A stretch of DNA of 64,000 nt from contig NZ_RXFQ01000006.1 in assembly GCF_003951285.1 (NCBI RefSeq), positions 248,001 to 312,000 on the forward strand, written 5' to 3'. Both the position numbers and the translations under genes were made by a program. The notes under the pieces are model-generated. The model had not been told where the DNA came from and did not search any database. It saw nothing but the letters and a program-made list of their open reading frames with translations. Each line of letters opens with the position of its first letter. Within the stretch, counting starts at the first letter, position 1. Shown here one piece after another: positions 37,011 through 45,825 of the stretch. The stretch comes from Variovorax beijingensis (lineage in GTDB: Bacteria; Pseudomonadota; Gammaproteobacteria; Burkholderiales; Burkholderiaceae_C).

Positions 37011-39263
37011 ATGACCGCAAACACCCGTACCGACGCCAATGGCATCGATCTTGACGACATCGGCACCAACCCCACTTCGAATCCGTCCTTCACCGACCTG
37101 GTCGCTTCGCGCCTGAGCCGCCGGCAACTGTTCGGCCTGGGTGTCGGCACCGCCAGCACCGCATTGCTGCAGGCCTGCGGCGGCGGCGGCGATGGTGGCG
37201 TGGCTTTCCCGATCATTCCGCCCGCACCGGCGCCCGCTCCTGCGCCGGCACCGGCGCCAGCCCCCGCGCCGGCGCCCGCACCGGCCAAGCTCGGCTTCAA
37301 TGCCGTGGCCAAGAGCCTTGCCGACGTGGTCACCGTGCCCGCCGGCTACACCGCGAGCGTGCTCTACCGCCTGGGCGACCCGATCGCCGCGGGCGTGGCC
37401 GCCTACAAGAACGACGGCACCGACGATCCGGCCACCTACGACCGCCGCGCCGGCGACCACCACGACGGCATGACCTTCTTCGGCATGAATGCGTCGAACA
37501 AGTGGGACGCGGCCAACGCCTCGCGCGGCCTGCTCGTGATGAACCACGAAGCCATCACCCCTCTGTTCCTGCACCCCGCCGGCCAGACCATCAGCGGCAC
37601 CGGCAACGCGGCGGTGCGCACCTCCGCCGACGAAGTGCTGCGCGAGTTCTACCTGCACGGCGTGAGCGTGATCGAGGTCAACAAGAGCGGCAGCGCCTGG
37701 AGCTACAAGCAGGACTCGAGCTTCAACCGCCGCGTCCACACGCTCACCGAAATGGCGTTCTCGGGCCCGGCCGCCAAGACCGACTACCTGAAGACCAAGT
37801 ACTCTACCGATGGCAGCAAGACCCGCGGCACGCTCAACAACTGCGCCAACGGCACCACGCCCTGGGGCACCTACCTGACCTGCGAAGAGAACTGGGCCGG
37901 CTACTTCCGGCGCATCAAGGCCACCGACGACCCCAGCCGCAGCGCCAAGGAGATCGCCTCGTTCACCCGCTACGGCGTTGCCAGCGCCGGCCGCGAACTC
38001 TGGGCCACCGTCACGCCCGACACGGCCGACAACATCTACGGCCGCTGGAATGCCCAGGTGGTCGGCGCCACCGCCACCGACGACTTCCGCAACGGTGCCA
38101 ACACCTACGGCTGGGTGGTCGAGATCGATCCCTTCAACCCCGCCAGCACCCCCAAGAAGCGCACCGCGCTCGGTCGCTTCGGCCATGAAGGCGCCTGCCT
38201 CGGCCCGGTCGTGGTCGGCAAGCCGCTGGTCTGGTACATGGGCGACGACTCGCGCAACGAGTACATCTACAAGTTCGTCTCTGCGAAGAACTGGGATGCG
38301 GCCGACGTGGGCGGCGGCATCGCGGCCGGCGACAAGTACATGGACGACGGCCGCCTCTACGTGGCCAAGTTCAACGCCGACGGCACCGGCGCATGGCTCG
38401 AGCTGAAGCTCGGCGTGAACGGCATCACCGCGAGCAACCCGGCCTACGCCTTTGCCGATGCGGCCGATGTGGTGGTCAACGCGCGCCTGGCCGCGGACGC
38501 CGCCGGCGCGACCAAGATGGACCGCCCCGAGTGGACGGCCGTCAATCCGAAGACCGGCGACGTCTACGTCACCCTCACCAACACCAACGCCGCCTCGCGC
38601 CCCATCACCGCCACCGATGGCGCCAATCCGCGCTTCTACAACGACAAGACGACCGCCGGCGCGGACCAGAAGGGCAATCCGAACGGCCACGTCGTGCGTT
38701 TTGCCGACGACAACGCCGACCCGGCCTCGCTGAGCTTCAAGTGGGACGTGTACCTGTTCGGCGCGCGCTCCACCGCCTCGGCCGACGTCAACCTGTCGCA
38801 GCTCAGCGCCGACAACGACTTCTCCAGCCCCGACGGCATGTGGTTCAGCCACGCCACCGCCGGCCTGCTCTGGCTGGAGACGGACGACGGCGCCTACACC
38901 GACGTCACCAACTGCATGCTGCTGGCCGCGCTGCCCGGCCAGGTGGGCGACGGCGGTGCCAGGACGGTCACCAACGTCGACGGTGCCACCACGCGCACGC
39001 AGAACACCTTCGTGGGCAAGGCGCCCGGCACCGATGGCCTGCGCCGCTTCCTCGTCGGCCCGGCCGATTGCGAGATCACCGGCATTGCCGAATCCGGCGA
39101 TGGCCGTGCGCTGTTCGTGAACATCCAGCATCCGGGCGAAGGCTCGAAGGACATCGGCAATCCGGACGGCTACATCAGCCACTGGCCGGACGGCGCCAAG
39201 AGCCGCCCGCGCTCGGCCACGGTGGTCATCACCAAGGATGACGGTGGCCTGATCGGCCTCTGA
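37011..39263 (+). CDS. phoX: PhoX-family alkaline phosphatase (DUF839), Tat-exported
   Basis: 750 aa from ATG 37011. Twin-arginine signal LSRRQLFGLGVGTAST (residues 35-50) and a lipobox-like LLQACGGG, then a (Pro-Ala)n linker around residues 68-90. PhoX blocks: MTFFGMNASNKWDAANASRGLLVMNHE, WGTYLTCEENWAGYFRR, LGRFGHEGACLG and DSRNEYIYKFV, with Glu/Asp ligands for the Ca2+/Fe3+ site. Hydrolyses phosphate monoesters outside the inner membrane under phosphate shortage. Only one half of a Pho box (GTGTCAT, 36947-36953) is seen upstream. Confidence 0.92.
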   Translation: MTANTRTDANGIDLDDIGTNPTSNPSFTDLVASRLSRRQLFGLGVGTASTALLQACGGGGDGGVAFPIIPPAPAPAPAPAPAPAPAPAPAPAKLGFNAVAKSLADVVTVPAGYTASVLYRLGDPIAAGVAAYKNDGTDDPATYDRRAGDHHDGMTFFGMNASNKWDAANASRGLLVMNHEAITPLFLHPAGQTISGTGNAAVRTSADEVLREFYLHGVSVIEVNKSGSAWSYKQDSSFNRRVHTLTEMAFSGPAAKTDYLKTKYSTDGSKTRGTLNNCANGTTPWGTYLTCEENWAGYFRRIKATDDPSRSAKEIASFTRYGVASAGRELWATVTPDTADNIYGRWNAQVVGATATDDFRNGANTYGWVVEIDPFNPASTPKKRTALGRFGHEGACLGPVVVGKPLVWYMGDDSRNEYIYKFVSAKNWDAADVGGGIAAGDKYMDDGRLYVAKFNADGTGAWLELKLGVNGITASNPAYAFADAADVVVNARLAADAAGATKMDRPEWTAVNPKTGDVYVTLTNTNAASRPITATDGANPRFYNDKTTAGADQKGNPNGHVVRFADDNADPASLSFKWDVYLFGARSTASADVNLSQLSADNDFSSPDGMWFSHATAGLLWLETDDGAYTDVTNCMLLAALPGQVGDGGARTVTNVDGATTRTQNTFVGKAPGTDGLRRFLVGPADCEITGIAESGDGRALFVNIQHPGEGSKDIGNPDGYISHWPDGAKSRPRSATVVITKDDGGLIGL

Positions 39264-39284
39264 CCGATTGCGCTGCCGCTGCTC

Positions 39285-39749
39285 CTACCGGGGCAGCGGC
39301 AGCGCCGTCTTGTACCTGACCTGCTTGAGCGCAAAGCTCGAGCGGATCTTCTCGATGCCCGGAATCGGCGTGAGCTGTTCCAGGATGAATTTCTCCAGTG
39401 CCGCCATGTCGGCCACGGCGATGCGGATCAGGTAGTCGCTGTCGCCCGTCATCAGGTAGCACTCCATCACCTCGTCGTGCTCGGCAATGCGCTGTTCGAA
39501 GTCGGCGAGCGACTGCTTGCTCTGCGTCGTGAGGCTGATCGAGATGAACACGTTGAGCCCCAGGCCCAGCGCCTTGGCGCTCGCGAGCGCCACGTAGCGG
39601 TCGATCACGCCATTCGCCTCGAGCATCTTCACGCGCGCGAGGCACGGCGAGGGCGAGAGGTGCACGCGCCGCGCCAGTTCCACGTTCGAGAGCGCACCGT
39701 CGCGCTGCAGCTCGTCGAGAATGCGCAGGTCGATCGTGTCCAGTTGCAT
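39285..39749 (-). CDS. Lrp/AsnC-family regulator, MdeR-like
   Basis: 154 aa from ATG 39749. N-terminal AsnC helix-turn-helix (DTIDLRILDELQRDGALSNVELARRVHLSPSPCLARVK) and C-terminal RAM ligand-binding domain (MECYLMTGDSDYLIRIAVAD). Divergent from the E1 dehydrogenase gene, matching Pseudomonas putida, where Lrp-like MdeR controls mdeAB. Such regulators usually act on the adjacent divergent gene with an amino-acid effector, here perhaps methionine or a 2-oxo acid (inference). Confidence 0.92.
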   Translation of the reverse strand: MQLDTIDLRILDELQRDGALSNVELARRVHLSPSPCLARVKMLEANGVIDRYVALASAKALGLGLNVFISISLTTQSKQSLADFEQRIAEHDEVMECYLMTGDSDYLIRIAVADMAALEKFILEQLTPIPGIEKIRSSFALKQVRYKTALPLPR

Positions 39750-39752
39750 GAA

Positions 39753-39792
39753 ATGCCGCAAAATAAAGATTTGCCGGAATTTTATGCCGCAA
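39753..39792. promoter_or_regulatory. Candidate Lrp-type operator: ATGCCGCAA direct repeats
   Basis: ATGCCGCAA occurs at 39753-39761 and again at 39784-39792, 31 bp apart (three helical turns), with an AT-rich spacer containing TTTGCCGGAATTTT. The position between the divergent lrp-like and E1 genes fits cooperative Lrp binding. Confidence 0.5.
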
Positions 39793-39854
39793 GGCTCGCA
39801 TGGAATTGGCTGCACCGGTAGCTAATTTGTCGCATGGCGGCCTAAAGTGCCGGC

Positions 39855-42509
39855 ATGAACGCCCCGATTTCCGCCGACCAGATGCGCGCGCTGCTGCTCG
39901 ACACGCCGCTCACGCACGACCCCGACCCTGCCGAGACCGCCGAATGGCGCGATGCCTTCCTGGCGCTGGCCCAGGCGCACGGCCCCCAGCGCGCACGGCA
40001 GATGCTGGCGGAACTCGCCCGCCTTGCGCGGCAGCAACGCATCGGCTGGCAGCCCGAGCTCGCGACGCCCTACGTCAACACCATCGCGGTGGAAGACCAG
40101 CCGCCGTTCCCGGGCGACCTGGCCGTCGAGGAGCGGCTGGCCTCGCTGATGCGCTGGAATGCGCTCGCGATGGTGGCGCGCGCCAACCAGGCCTATGGCG
40201 AGCTCGGCGGCCACATCGCGAGCTATGCGAGCGCGGCCGATCTGTTCGAGACCGGGTTCAATCATTTCTTTCATGCGCGCGATGAAAATCATCGAGGCGA
40301 TTTGGTGTTCTTCCAGCCTCACAGCGCACCCGGCGTCTATGCGCGTGCCTACCTCGAAGGCCGCCTCGGCGAGGACGACCTCAAGCACTACCGCCAGGAA
40401 CTGACAGCGCCCGCCTTCACCGAAGGCAGCGGCGCGCGCGGCCTCAGCAGCTATCCGCATCCCTACCTGATGCCGGACTTCTGGCAGTTCCCGACCGGCT
40501 CGATGGGCATCGGCCCCATCAGCTCGATCTACCACGCGCGCTTCATGCGCTACCTCACGCACCGCAACCTGCTCGACTGCGAAGGCCGCAAGGTGTGGGG
40601 CGTGTTCGGCGACGGCGAGATGGACGAGCCCGAATCGATGAGCGCCCTCACGCTGGCCGCGCGCGAGAAGCTCGACAACCTCGTGTGGGTGGTCAACTGC
40701 AACCTGCAGCGCCTGGACGGCCCGGTGCGCGGCAACGGCCGCATCATCGACGAGCTCGAGAAGCTCTTTGCCGGCGCGGGCTGGAACGTCATCAAGCTCG
40801 TGTGGGGCAGCGACTGGGACGGCCTCTTCGCGCAGGACGCCAGCGGCGCGCTGGCGCGCGTCTTCGCCGAAACCGTCGACGGCCAGATGCAGACCTTCGC
40901 GGCCAAGGACGGCCGCTTCAACCGCGACAACTTCTTCGGCCAGAACCCCGAGCTCGCGCGCCTGGCCGAAGGCATGACCGACGAGCAGATCGACCGCCTC
41001 AAGCGCGGCGGCCACGACCTCGTGAAGATCCATGCGGCCTATGCCGCCGCGGCCGCGCACACGGGCCGGCCCACCGTGATCCTCGCCCACACCAAGAAGG
41101 GCTACGGCATGGGCAGCGCCGCGCAGGGCAAGATGACCACGCATTCGCACAAGAAGATGGGCGACGTCGACCTGCTCGAATTCCGCGACCGCTTCAGCCT
41201 GCCGCTGACCGATGCGCAGGCCATTGCGATGGACTTCTACCGCCCGCCCGAAGACAGCGCCGAGATGCAGTACCTGCGCAGCCACCGCGCCGCGCTCGGC
41301 GGTGCCATGCCGCGACGCGAGACCTCGTGCGAGGCGGTGCCCAAGCCCGACATCGCGAGCTACGCGCAGTTCGCCACCGCGGCAGCCGGCAAGGAAATGA
41401 GCACCACCATGGCCTTCGTGCGCATGCTGGGCAACCTGCTCAAGGACAAGGCGCTGGGCCCGCGCATCGTGCCCATCGTGGCCGACGAGGCGCGCACCTT
41501 CGGCATGGCCAACCTGTTCAAGCAGGTCGGCATCTATTCGAGCGTGGGCCAGCGCTACGCGCCGGAGGACATCGGCTCCGTGCTGAGCTACCGCGAAGCC
41601 ACCGACGGCCAGATCCTCGAAGAAGGCATCAGCGAAGCCGGCGCCATCGCGAGCTGGACGGCCGCGGCCACCAGCTACAGCGTGCACGGCCTCGCGATGC
41701 TGCCCTTCTACATCTACTACTCGATGTTCGGCTTCCAGCGCGTGGGCGACGCCATCTGGGCTGCGGCCGACCAGCGCGCACGCGGCTTTTTGCTGGGCGC
41801 CACCTCGGGCCGCACCACCCTCGGCGGCGAAGGCCTGCAGCACCAGGACGGCAGCAGCCACCTCGTGGCTGCGACCATTCCCAACTGCAAGGCCTACGAC
41901 CCGGCCTATGCGGGTGAGATGGCGGTGATCGTCGATGCGGGCATCCGCGAAATGATGGTCGAGCAGAAGGACGTGTTCTATTACGTCACGCTCATGAACG
42001 AAAACTACGCGCAGCCCGACGTGCCCGAGGGCGCGCAGGCGGACATCCTGCGCGGCTGCTATCGCTTCGGCGTGTACGCGCCCGCTTCAGGCAAGGCGAA
42101 AAAGAAGGTCACGCTCCTGGGCTCGGGCGCCATCCTCACCGAGGTCGTCAAGGCCGCGCAGCTGCTGGCCGATGAAGGCATCGAGGCCGAGGTGTTCAGC
42201 GTGACGAGCTGGAGCGAACTCGCGCGCGACGGCCTGACTTGCGAGCAGCGCGCGATCGCGGGCGAGAAAGAAGCCGGCGTGCCGTTCATCGCGCAGCAGC
42301 TCGGCGCGAGCAAAGGCCCGATCGTCGCCGCCACAGACTACGTGCGCGCCGTGCCAGAGAGCGTGCGCGCCTTCCTGCCCGAAGGCCGCCGCTACCTCAC
42401 GCTGGGCACCGACGGGTTCGGGCGCAGCGACACGCGCGCGGCGCTGCGCAGCTTCTTCGGGGTGGATGCGGCGAGCATCGCGAACGCGGCGCGCCACGCA
42501 CTCGGCTGA
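39855..42509 (+). CDS. Homodimeric 2-oxoacid dehydrogenase E1 (AceE/MdeB-like)
   Basis: 884 aa, about the size of AceE and of P. putida MdeB. TPP-binding motif GDGEMDEPES...VVNCNLQRLDG (about residues 253-300); AceE-type blocks GHIASYASAADLFETGFNHFF and SYPHPYLMPDFWQFPTGSMG; transketolase pyrimidine domain near residue 560. Decarboxylates a 2-oxo acid and passes the acyl group to a lipoyl E2, but no E2 or E3 gene is beside it. The divergent Lrp gene points to MdeB (2-oxobutyrate dehydrogenase E1) rather than housekeeping AceE (inference). No methionine gamma-lyase gene (mdeA) is present. Confidence 0.87.
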   Translation: MNAPISADQMRALLLDTPLTHDPDPAETAEWRDAFLALAQAHGPQRARQMLAELARLARQQRIGWQPELATPYVNTIAVEDQPPFPGDLAVEERLASLMRWNALAMVARANQAYGELGGHIASYASAADLFETGFNHFFHARDENHRGDLVFFQPHSAPGVYARAYLEGRLGEDDLKHYRQELTAPAFTEGSGARGLSSYPHPYLMPDFWQFPTGSMGIGPISSIYHARFMRYLTHRNLLDCEGRKVWGVFGDGEMDEPESMSALTLAAREKLDNLVWVVNCNLQRLDGPVRGNGRIIDELEKLFAGAGWNVIKLVWGSDWDGLFAQDASGALARVFAETVDGQMQTFAAKDGRFNRDNFFGQNPELARLAEGMTDEQIDRLKRGGHDLVKIHAAYAAAAAHTGRPTVILAHTKKGYGMGSAAQGKMTTHSHKKMGDVDLLEFRDRFSLPLTDAQAIAMDFYRPPEDSAEMQYLRSHRAALGGAMPRRETSCEAVPKPDIASYAQFATAAAGKEMSTTMAFVRMLGNLLKDKALGPRIVPIVADEARTFGMANLFKQVGIYSSVGQRYAPEDIGSVLSYREATDGQILEEGISEAGAIASWTAAATSYSVHGLAMLPFYIYYSMFGFQRVGDAIWAAADQRARGFLLGATSGRTTLGGEGLQHQDGSSHLVAATIPNCKAYDPAYAGEMAVIVDAGIREMMVEQKDVFYYVTLMNENYAQPDVPEGAQADILRGCYRFGVYAPASGKAKKKVTLLGSGAILTEVVKAAQLLADEGIEAEVFSVTSWSELARDGLTCEQRAIAGEKEAGVPFIAQQLGASKGPIVAATDYVRAVPESVRAFLPEGRRYLTLGTDGFGRSDTRAALRSFFGVDAASIANAARHALG

Positions 42510-42546
42510 GCCTTCCGGGCGGCGCCTTGCCGGTGCCTTGCCGTGC

Positions 42547-42571
42547 GGGCCTGCGTTAGAGTCGCAGGCCC
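42547..42571 (+). terminator. Stem-loop between the E1 and GntR genes
   Basis: Perfect 9-bp stem GGGCCTGCG/CGCAGGCCC with a 7-nt loop TTAGAGT. No U-run follows, so it is either a weak terminator for the E1 gene or an mRNA structure just before the GntR start. Confidence 0.4.
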
Positions 42572-42587
42572 CATCCCCTTCGCGCCC

Positions 42588-43364
42588 ATGACCGCCCGCT
42601 TCCAATCCATCGCTCCCGGTGCCCGCCTCGCCGACCAGGTGGCCGACGCATTGGCGGCCGAGGTGCGCAGCGGGCGCCTGTCGGAGGGCGACCGTTTGCC
42701 GACCGAGGCTGCGCTGGCCGCGCAGTTCGGCGTGAGCCGCACGGTGGTGCGCGAGGCGGTGTCGCGGCTCAAGTCGCTGGGGCTGCTCGATTCGCGCCAG
42801 GGCAGCGGCGTGTACGTGCGCGCCGCGGGCGTCGAGCCGCTGCGCTTCGAGATGCCGCACGTGGCTTCGCGCGAGGCGGTGATCCAGATGGTCGAGCTGC
42901 GCCGCGCGCTCGAAGCCGAGGTGGCCGCGCTCGCGGCCGAGCGACGCACGCCCGACGACGTGCAGCGCATCCGCGCGGCCATCGACGCGCTGCATGCGGC
43001 CGTGGCCGCGGGCGGCAACGGCGCCGAGGAAGACGTGCGCTTTCACCGCGCCATCGCCGAGGCCGCGCGCAACCCGTTCCTGATCGGCACGCTGCAGTAC
43101 CTGCGGCAGTTCCTGCACGGCGCCACGCGCGTCACGCGCGCCAACGAGGCGCGCCGTGCCGACTTCGCGCGCGAGGTGGCGCAGGAACACGCCCGCATCG
43201 TCGAGGCCATCGAGGCCGGCGACGCGCTGCGCGCCCGCGAGGCGGCCAAGTCCCACATGGACAACGCGATCCGCCGCATCGAGCAGGCCGACCCCGCCTT
43301 CTGGCAGCAGGAGGGCGCGCAGCTTGCGCGGCCGCTGGTCGAAGGCTGGCCGGTCGGCAGCTGA
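42588..43364 (+). CDS. GntR-family FadR-subfamily regulator of the tetronate operon
   Basis: 258 aa from ATG 42588. Winged helix: LADQVADALAAEVRSGRLSEGDRLPTEAALAAQFGVSRTVVREAVSRLKSLGLL. The C-terminal FCD domain (VELRRALEAEVAALAAERR, then VRFHRAIAEAARNPFL, EHARIVEAIEAGD) has the Asp/His residues that bind a metal and a carboxylic-acid effector. The downstream MFS-ltnD-denD-otnKCI genes make it the probable tetronate-responsive repressor. Confidence 0.93.
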   Translation: MTARFQSIAPGARLADQVADALAAEVRSGRLSEGDRLPTEAALAAQFGVSRTVVREAVSRLKSLGLLDSRQGSGVYVRAAGVEPLRFEMPHVASREAVIQMVELRRALEAEVAALAAERRTPDDVQRIRAAIDALHAAVAAGGNGAEEDVRFHRAIAEAARNPFLIGTLQYLRQFLHGATRVTRANEARRADFAREVAQEHARIVEAIEAGDALRAREAAKSHMDNAIRRIEQADPAFWQQEGAQLARPLVEGWPVGS

Positions 43365-43448
43365 GCGGCCGCGACACACAAGCTCACCAAAAAGGCGCTG
43401 CGGACAACGGCGTCTCCGGGTTTACCCGGGGCAAAGCTCTGAAATCAA

Positions 43449-43471
43449 ATTTGTATGATGACCTGACAAAT
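43449..43471. promoter_or_regulatory. Candidate GntR operator before the tetronate operon
   Basis: ATTTGT (43449-43454), an 11-bp spacer, ACAAAT (43466-43471). It overlaps a -10-like TATGAT (43454-43459). Located between the GntR gene and the MFS start, as expected for repression of the operon. Confidence 0.55.
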
Positions 43472-43541
43472 AAGGCGGCAGTCGCACGAGCCGGCGGCGG
43501 CTAGGCCTCTTTCTCATCCAAAGCGGGACAACCCTTTTTTC

Positions 43542-44864
43542 ATGACTTCCTCCACCCTTCCGGTTGGCGCACTGCCCGTGTCCGCCGACGCCGCGCTCGA
43601 GAAGCGCGCCTATGCCAAGGTGTTCTGGCGCCTGGTTCCCTTTCTGATGCTGTGCTATGTGGTCGCGTATCTCGACCGCGTGAACGTGGGCTTTGCCAAG
43701 CTGCAGATGGGGCAGGACCTGGGCTTCAGCGAAACGGTGTTCGGACTGGGCGCGGGCATCTTCTTCCTCGGCTATTTCCTGTTCGAGGTGCCGAGCAACC
43801 TGCTGCTCAACCGGGTGGGCGCACGGATCTGGATCGCGCGGATCATGATCACCTGGGGCGTGCTGTCGGCCTGCTTCGTGTTCGTGGAAACGCCCACCAG
43901 CTTCTACATCCTGCGCTTTCTGCTCGGCGTGGCGGAAGCGGGCTTTTATCCCGGCGTGATCCTGTACCTCACCCACTGGTACCCGGCGCACCGGCGCGCG
44001 CGCATCATCGCGGTCTTCATGTCGGCCATTCCGGTGGCGGGCATCTTCGGCAATCCGCTGTCGGGCTGGATCATGGACAGCTTCCACGGCGTGTCGTCGA
44101 TGCAGGGCTGGCAGTGGATGTTCATCATCGAAGCCATTCCGGCCGTGCTCGTGGGGGTGATGGTGCTGCTTTACCTGGACAACGGCATCCAGCATGCGCG
44201 CTGGCTCTCGCCCGAGGAGAAGAGCCTGCTGCAGCGCGAGGTCGAGCGCGACCAGGCGCACGGCGCCAAAGGGCCGCACTCGGTGGCCGCCATGTTCCGC
44301 GACATGCGCGTGTGGTGGATGGCGCTGATCTACTTCGCCTTCGTGATGGGGCAGTACGCGCTGACCTTCTGGCTGCCCACGCTGGTCAAGGCCACCGGCG
44401 TGAAGGGCAACCTGCACATCGGGCTCCTGAGCGCCATTCCGTTCATCTGCGCGATCGTCGCGATGAACCTCTTCGGCCGCAGCGCCGACCGCCGGCAGGA
44501 GCGCCGCTGGCACCTGATCGTGCCGGCGCTGATGGGCGCGGTGGGCTTCACGGTGGCCGCGTCGTACACGCAGAATACGACCGTGTCGCTCGCCTTCCTT
44601 TCGCTCGCCGCGGCCGGCGTGCTGACCTGCGCGCCGCTCTTCTGGTCGCTGCCCACCGCCTTCCTCTCGGGCACGGCGGCGGCGGCCGGCATTGCGGCCA
44701 TCAACTCGGTGGGCAACCTCGCGGGCTTCGCGAGCCCGTACCTCATCGGCTACCTCAAGGACCTGACGGGCAGCACGCAGATCGGCATGTACGTGCTGGC
44801 CGGTGCACTGGTGCTCGGGGCCATCGGCGTGTGGCTCACGCCCAAGCAACTCGTCAACCGCTGA
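43542..44864 (+). CDS. MFS transporter, anion:cation symporter family, probable tetronate uptake
   Basis: 440 aa, twelve predicted membrane helices. ACS-family signatures: LDRVNVGFAKLQM in helix 1/loop, FLGYFLFEVPSNLLLNRVGARIWIARIMI, and FLLGVAEAGFYPGVILYLTHWYP. A long cytoplasmic loop divides the halves. This family takes up sugar acids with protons. First gene of the ltnD-denD-otnKCI operon, so L-threonate and/or D-erythronate is the likely substrate. Confidence 0.92.
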   Translation: MTSSTLPVGALPVSADAALEKRAYAKVFWRLVPFLMLCYVVAYLDRVNVGFAKLQMGQDLGFSETVFGLGAGIFFLGYFLFEVPSNLLLNRVGARIWIARIMITWGVLSACFVFVETPTSFYILRFLLGVAEAGFYPGVILYLTHWYPAHRRARIIAVFMSAIPVAGIFGNPLSGWIMDSFHGVSSMQGWQWMFIIEAIPAVLVGVMVLLYLDNGIQHARWLSPEEKSLLQREVERDQAHGAKGPHSVAAMFRDMRVWWMALIYFAFVMGQYALTFWLPTLVKATGVKGNLHIGLLSAIPFICAIVAMNLFGRSADRRQERRWHLIVPALMGAVGFTVAASYTQNTTVSLAFLSLAAAGVLTCAPLFWSLPTAFLSGTAAAAGIAAINSVGNLAGFASPYLIGYLKDLTGSTQIGMYVLAGALVLGAIGVWLTPKQLVNR

Positions 44865-44880
44865 TCGAAAGAACCCTCAC

Positions 44881-45804
44881 ATGACTTCCAACACCAGCAC
44901 ACCCGTCGTCGGCGTCGTGGGTCTCGGCGCCATGGGCGGCGGCATGGCGCAGTCGCTGCGCCGCGCAGGCTACGAGCCGCATGTGTTCGACGTGCGCCTG
45001 GACGTGGCCCACGCCTTTGCGCGCGACGGCGGCGTGGCCTGCGACACGCTGGCCGCGCTCGGCGGGCAGTGCGACATCGTGGTTTCCGTGGTGGTCAACG
45101 CGGCGCAGACCGAATCGGTGCTGTTCGGCGATGGCACCACGCCCGGCTGCGCGGCATCGATGAAACCAGGCAGCCTGTTCGTGATGTGCTCCACCGTGGA
45201 CCCGAACTGGTCGGTCGCGCTCGAGGCGCGCCTGGCGGCGCAGGGCATCCTGTACCTCGACGCGCCGATCTCCGGCGGCGCCGCCAAGGCCGCGAGCGGC
45301 CAGATGACGATGATGACCGCCGGCACGCCCGCCGCTTATGAAAAGGCCGGCGCCGTGCTCGACGCGATGGCGGCCAAGGTCTATCGTCTGGGCGACCGCG
45401 CGGGCGCGGGCAGCAAGGTCAAGGTCATCAACCAGCTGCTGGCCGGGGTGCACATTGCCGCGGCCGCCGAGGCCATGGCGCTGGGCCTGCGCGAAGGCGT
45501 GGACCCGGCGGCGCTGTACGAAGTCATCACGCACAGCGCGGGCAACAGCTGGATGTTCGAGAACCGCATGGCGCACGTGCTGGCGGGCGACTACACGCCG
45601 CTGTCGGCCGTCGACATCTTCGTGAAGGACCTCGGCCTGGTGCTCGACGTGGCGCGCGCGAGCAAGTTCCCGCTGCCGCTGTCGTCCACCGCGCACCAGA
45701 TGTTCATGCAGGCGTCCACCGCGGGCTTCGCGCGCGAGGACGACAGCGCGGTCATCAAGATTTTCCCCGGCATCGAACTGCCGGCTGCCGACAAGAAAGC
45801 CTGA
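44881..45804 (+). CDS. ltnD: L-threonate 2-dehydrogenase
   Basis: 307 aa. Beta-hydroxyacid dehydrogenase family: NAD site GVVGLGAMGGGMAQSL, substrate loop DAPISGGAAKAASGQ, catalytic Lys region KVKVINQLLAGVHIAAAAEAMAL and the C-terminal IFVKDLGLVLD. LtnD oxidises L-threonate to 2-oxo-tetronate. Placement with denD, otnK, otnC and otnI supports this specificity over other family members (tartronate semialdehyde reductase, 3-hydroxyisobutyrate dehydrogenase). Confidence 0.93.
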   Translation: MTSNTSTPVVGVVGLGAMGGGMAQSLRRAGYEPHVFDVRLDVAHAFARDGGVACDTLAALGGQCDIVVSVVVNAAQTESVLFGDGTTPGCAASMKPGSLFVMCSTVDPNWSVALEARLAAQGILYLDAPISGGAAKAASGQMTMMTAGTPAAYEKAGAVLDAMAAKVYRLGDRAGAGSKVKVINQLLAGVHIAAAAEAMALGLREGVDPAALYEVITHSAGNSWMFENRMAHVLAGDYTPLSAVDIFVKDLGLVLDVARASKFPLPLSSTAHQMFMQASTAGFAREDDSAVIKIFPGIELPAADKKA

Positions 45805-45825
45805 AGTCAAAGGAAGACAAGCACC

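Noticed and set aside
37225..37285. Tandem GCGCCGGCACCG-like repeats in phoX as a mobile or regulatory repeat
   Set aside because: They encode a Pro-Ala linker in frame, a normal spacer after an exported N-terminus.
39822..41861. Minus-strand 679-codon frame opposite the E1 gene
   Set aside because: Antisense shadow; E1 motifs on the plus strand are unambiguous.
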